DNA from: JBOGVA01 sp050692195
GTDB taxonomy: Bacteria > Actinomycetota > UBA4738
Assembly (NCBI GenBank): GCA_050692195.1
Contig: JBOGVA010000053.1
Span: forward strand, 1 to 7,070
Direction of reading: 5' to 3'
DNA: 7,070 nt
Shown piece by piece: positions 6,935-7,070 of this stretch. Made by a program: the position numbers and the translations under genes. Numbering within the stretch: the first letter of the stretch is position 1; each line of letters starts with the position of its first letter. Under the pieces are notes generated by a model, which saw nothing but the letters and a program-made list of their open reading frames with translations, ran no database searches and was not told the DNA's origin.

Positions 6935-6980
6935 GGTCCAGGGGGGTAGCACTCCGCGAAGCGGATGCGCACCCCCTGGC
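6935..6980. repeat. 46-bp hairpin-forming direct repeat, copy 1
   Basis: Every base of this copy matches 7025-7070. It can fold into one long hairpin: outer arms CCAGGGGG (6938-6945) and CCCCCTGG (6972-6979), a middle GCA/TGC pairing (6949-6951 with 6966-6968), and an inner stem TCCGC (6953-6957) / GCGGA (6961-6965) around a GAA loop. No T-run follows on either strand, so it is not an ordinary intrinsic terminator. It sits directly upstream of the metallopeptidase promoter. It could be a REP/BIME-like palindromic element, a protein-binding site, or part of a longer array. Confidence 0.85.
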
Positions 6981-7024
6981 GGCGAGCGGTCCGCCGAAGG
7001 CGGATCGCCGACGGACCAAAGTGA
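6981..7024. repeat. 44-bp segment between repeat copies, with its own hairpin
   Basis: This segment contains stem TCCGCC (6990-6995) / GGCGGA (6999-7004) around GAA, flanked by GGCGA (6981-6985) and TCGCC (7005-7009), which can pair outside it. GGTCCG (6988-6993) could instead pair with CGGACC (7012-7017). The inner core, CCGC(C)-GAA-(G)GCGG, closely resembles the loop-stem of the flanking 46-bp repeats, so it appears to be a related palindrome, not unrelated spacer. Confidence 0.6.
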
Positions 7025-7070
7025 GGTCCAGGGGGGTAGCACTCCGCGAAGCGGATGCGCACCCCCTGGC
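7025..7070. repeat. 46-bp hairpin-forming direct repeat, copy 2 (reaches window edge)
   Basis: Identical to 6935-6980, offset by exactly 90 bp. The match runs to the last base of the window, so the true repeat may be longer than 46 bp or may continue as a tandem array beyond it. The bases just before the two copies differ, which fixes the left boundary at 6935/7025. Confidence 0.85.

Noticed and set aside
6935..7070. CRISPR array (46-bp repeat, 44-bp spacer)
   Set aside because: Only two repeats are visible, the repeat is unusually long, the interval carries a palindrome related to the repeat, and no cas gene is present.

Overview
The window is G+C-rich DNA, roughly two-thirds G+C judged by eye, with strongly G/C-biased third codon positions. 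It most likely comes from an actinobacterium. The best taxonomic clue is the right-hand gene, a zincin-like metallopeptidase of the DUF2342 / 'coenzyme F420 biosynthesis-associated' family, which is essentially an actinobacterial family. No phage, insertion-sequence or tRNA signal was found.

Left region (1-4115, + strand): three tightly packed genes encode most of a nucleoside-type ABC importer of the BmpA/NupOPQ class. They are a double-ATPase subunit (NupO/YufO-like), a first permease (NupP/YufP-like) and a second permease (NupQ/YufQ-like). The ATPase stop is 34 nt before the preferred start of permease 1, and the two permeases share an ATGA overlap, as expected for one polycistronic mRNA. 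The substrate-binding lipoprotein (BMP family) that normally precedes the ATPase is not in the window, which opens almost at the ATPase start codon. The system should import purine and/or pyrimidine nucleosides, but the exact substrate cannot be read from sequence.

Middle region (4116-5722): a minus-strand gene converges on the importer with only 19 nt between stops. It encodes an uncharacterised soluble two-domain protein, with a beta-rich N-terminal half and a C-terminal half resembling the FMN-binding split barrel. It is transcribed divergently from a plus-strand gene for a five-helix membrane protein that I do not recognise. Their preferred starts leave an 85-bp divergent intergenic region with a C5G5 palindrome almost exactly at its centre.

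Right region (5723-7070): the minus-strand metallopeptidase gene converges on the membrane-protein gene with a 10-nt gap. Upstream of it lies a structured repeat region: two identical 46-bp copies, each able to form a long hairpin, separated by 44 bp that forms a second hairpin with a related core. The second copy ends exactly at the window edge, so the array may continue.

Recurring pattern: the three genes outside the importer operon have no evident Shine-Dalgarno sequence. Each has a TANNNT hexamer exactly 7 nt upstream of a plausible start codon, which is the arrangement expected for leaderless mRNAs. The two permease genes inside the operon do have Shine-Dalgarno-like sequences. This contrast was used to choose starts. 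The main unexplained features are the terminal hairpin repeat and the symmetric divergent promoter.
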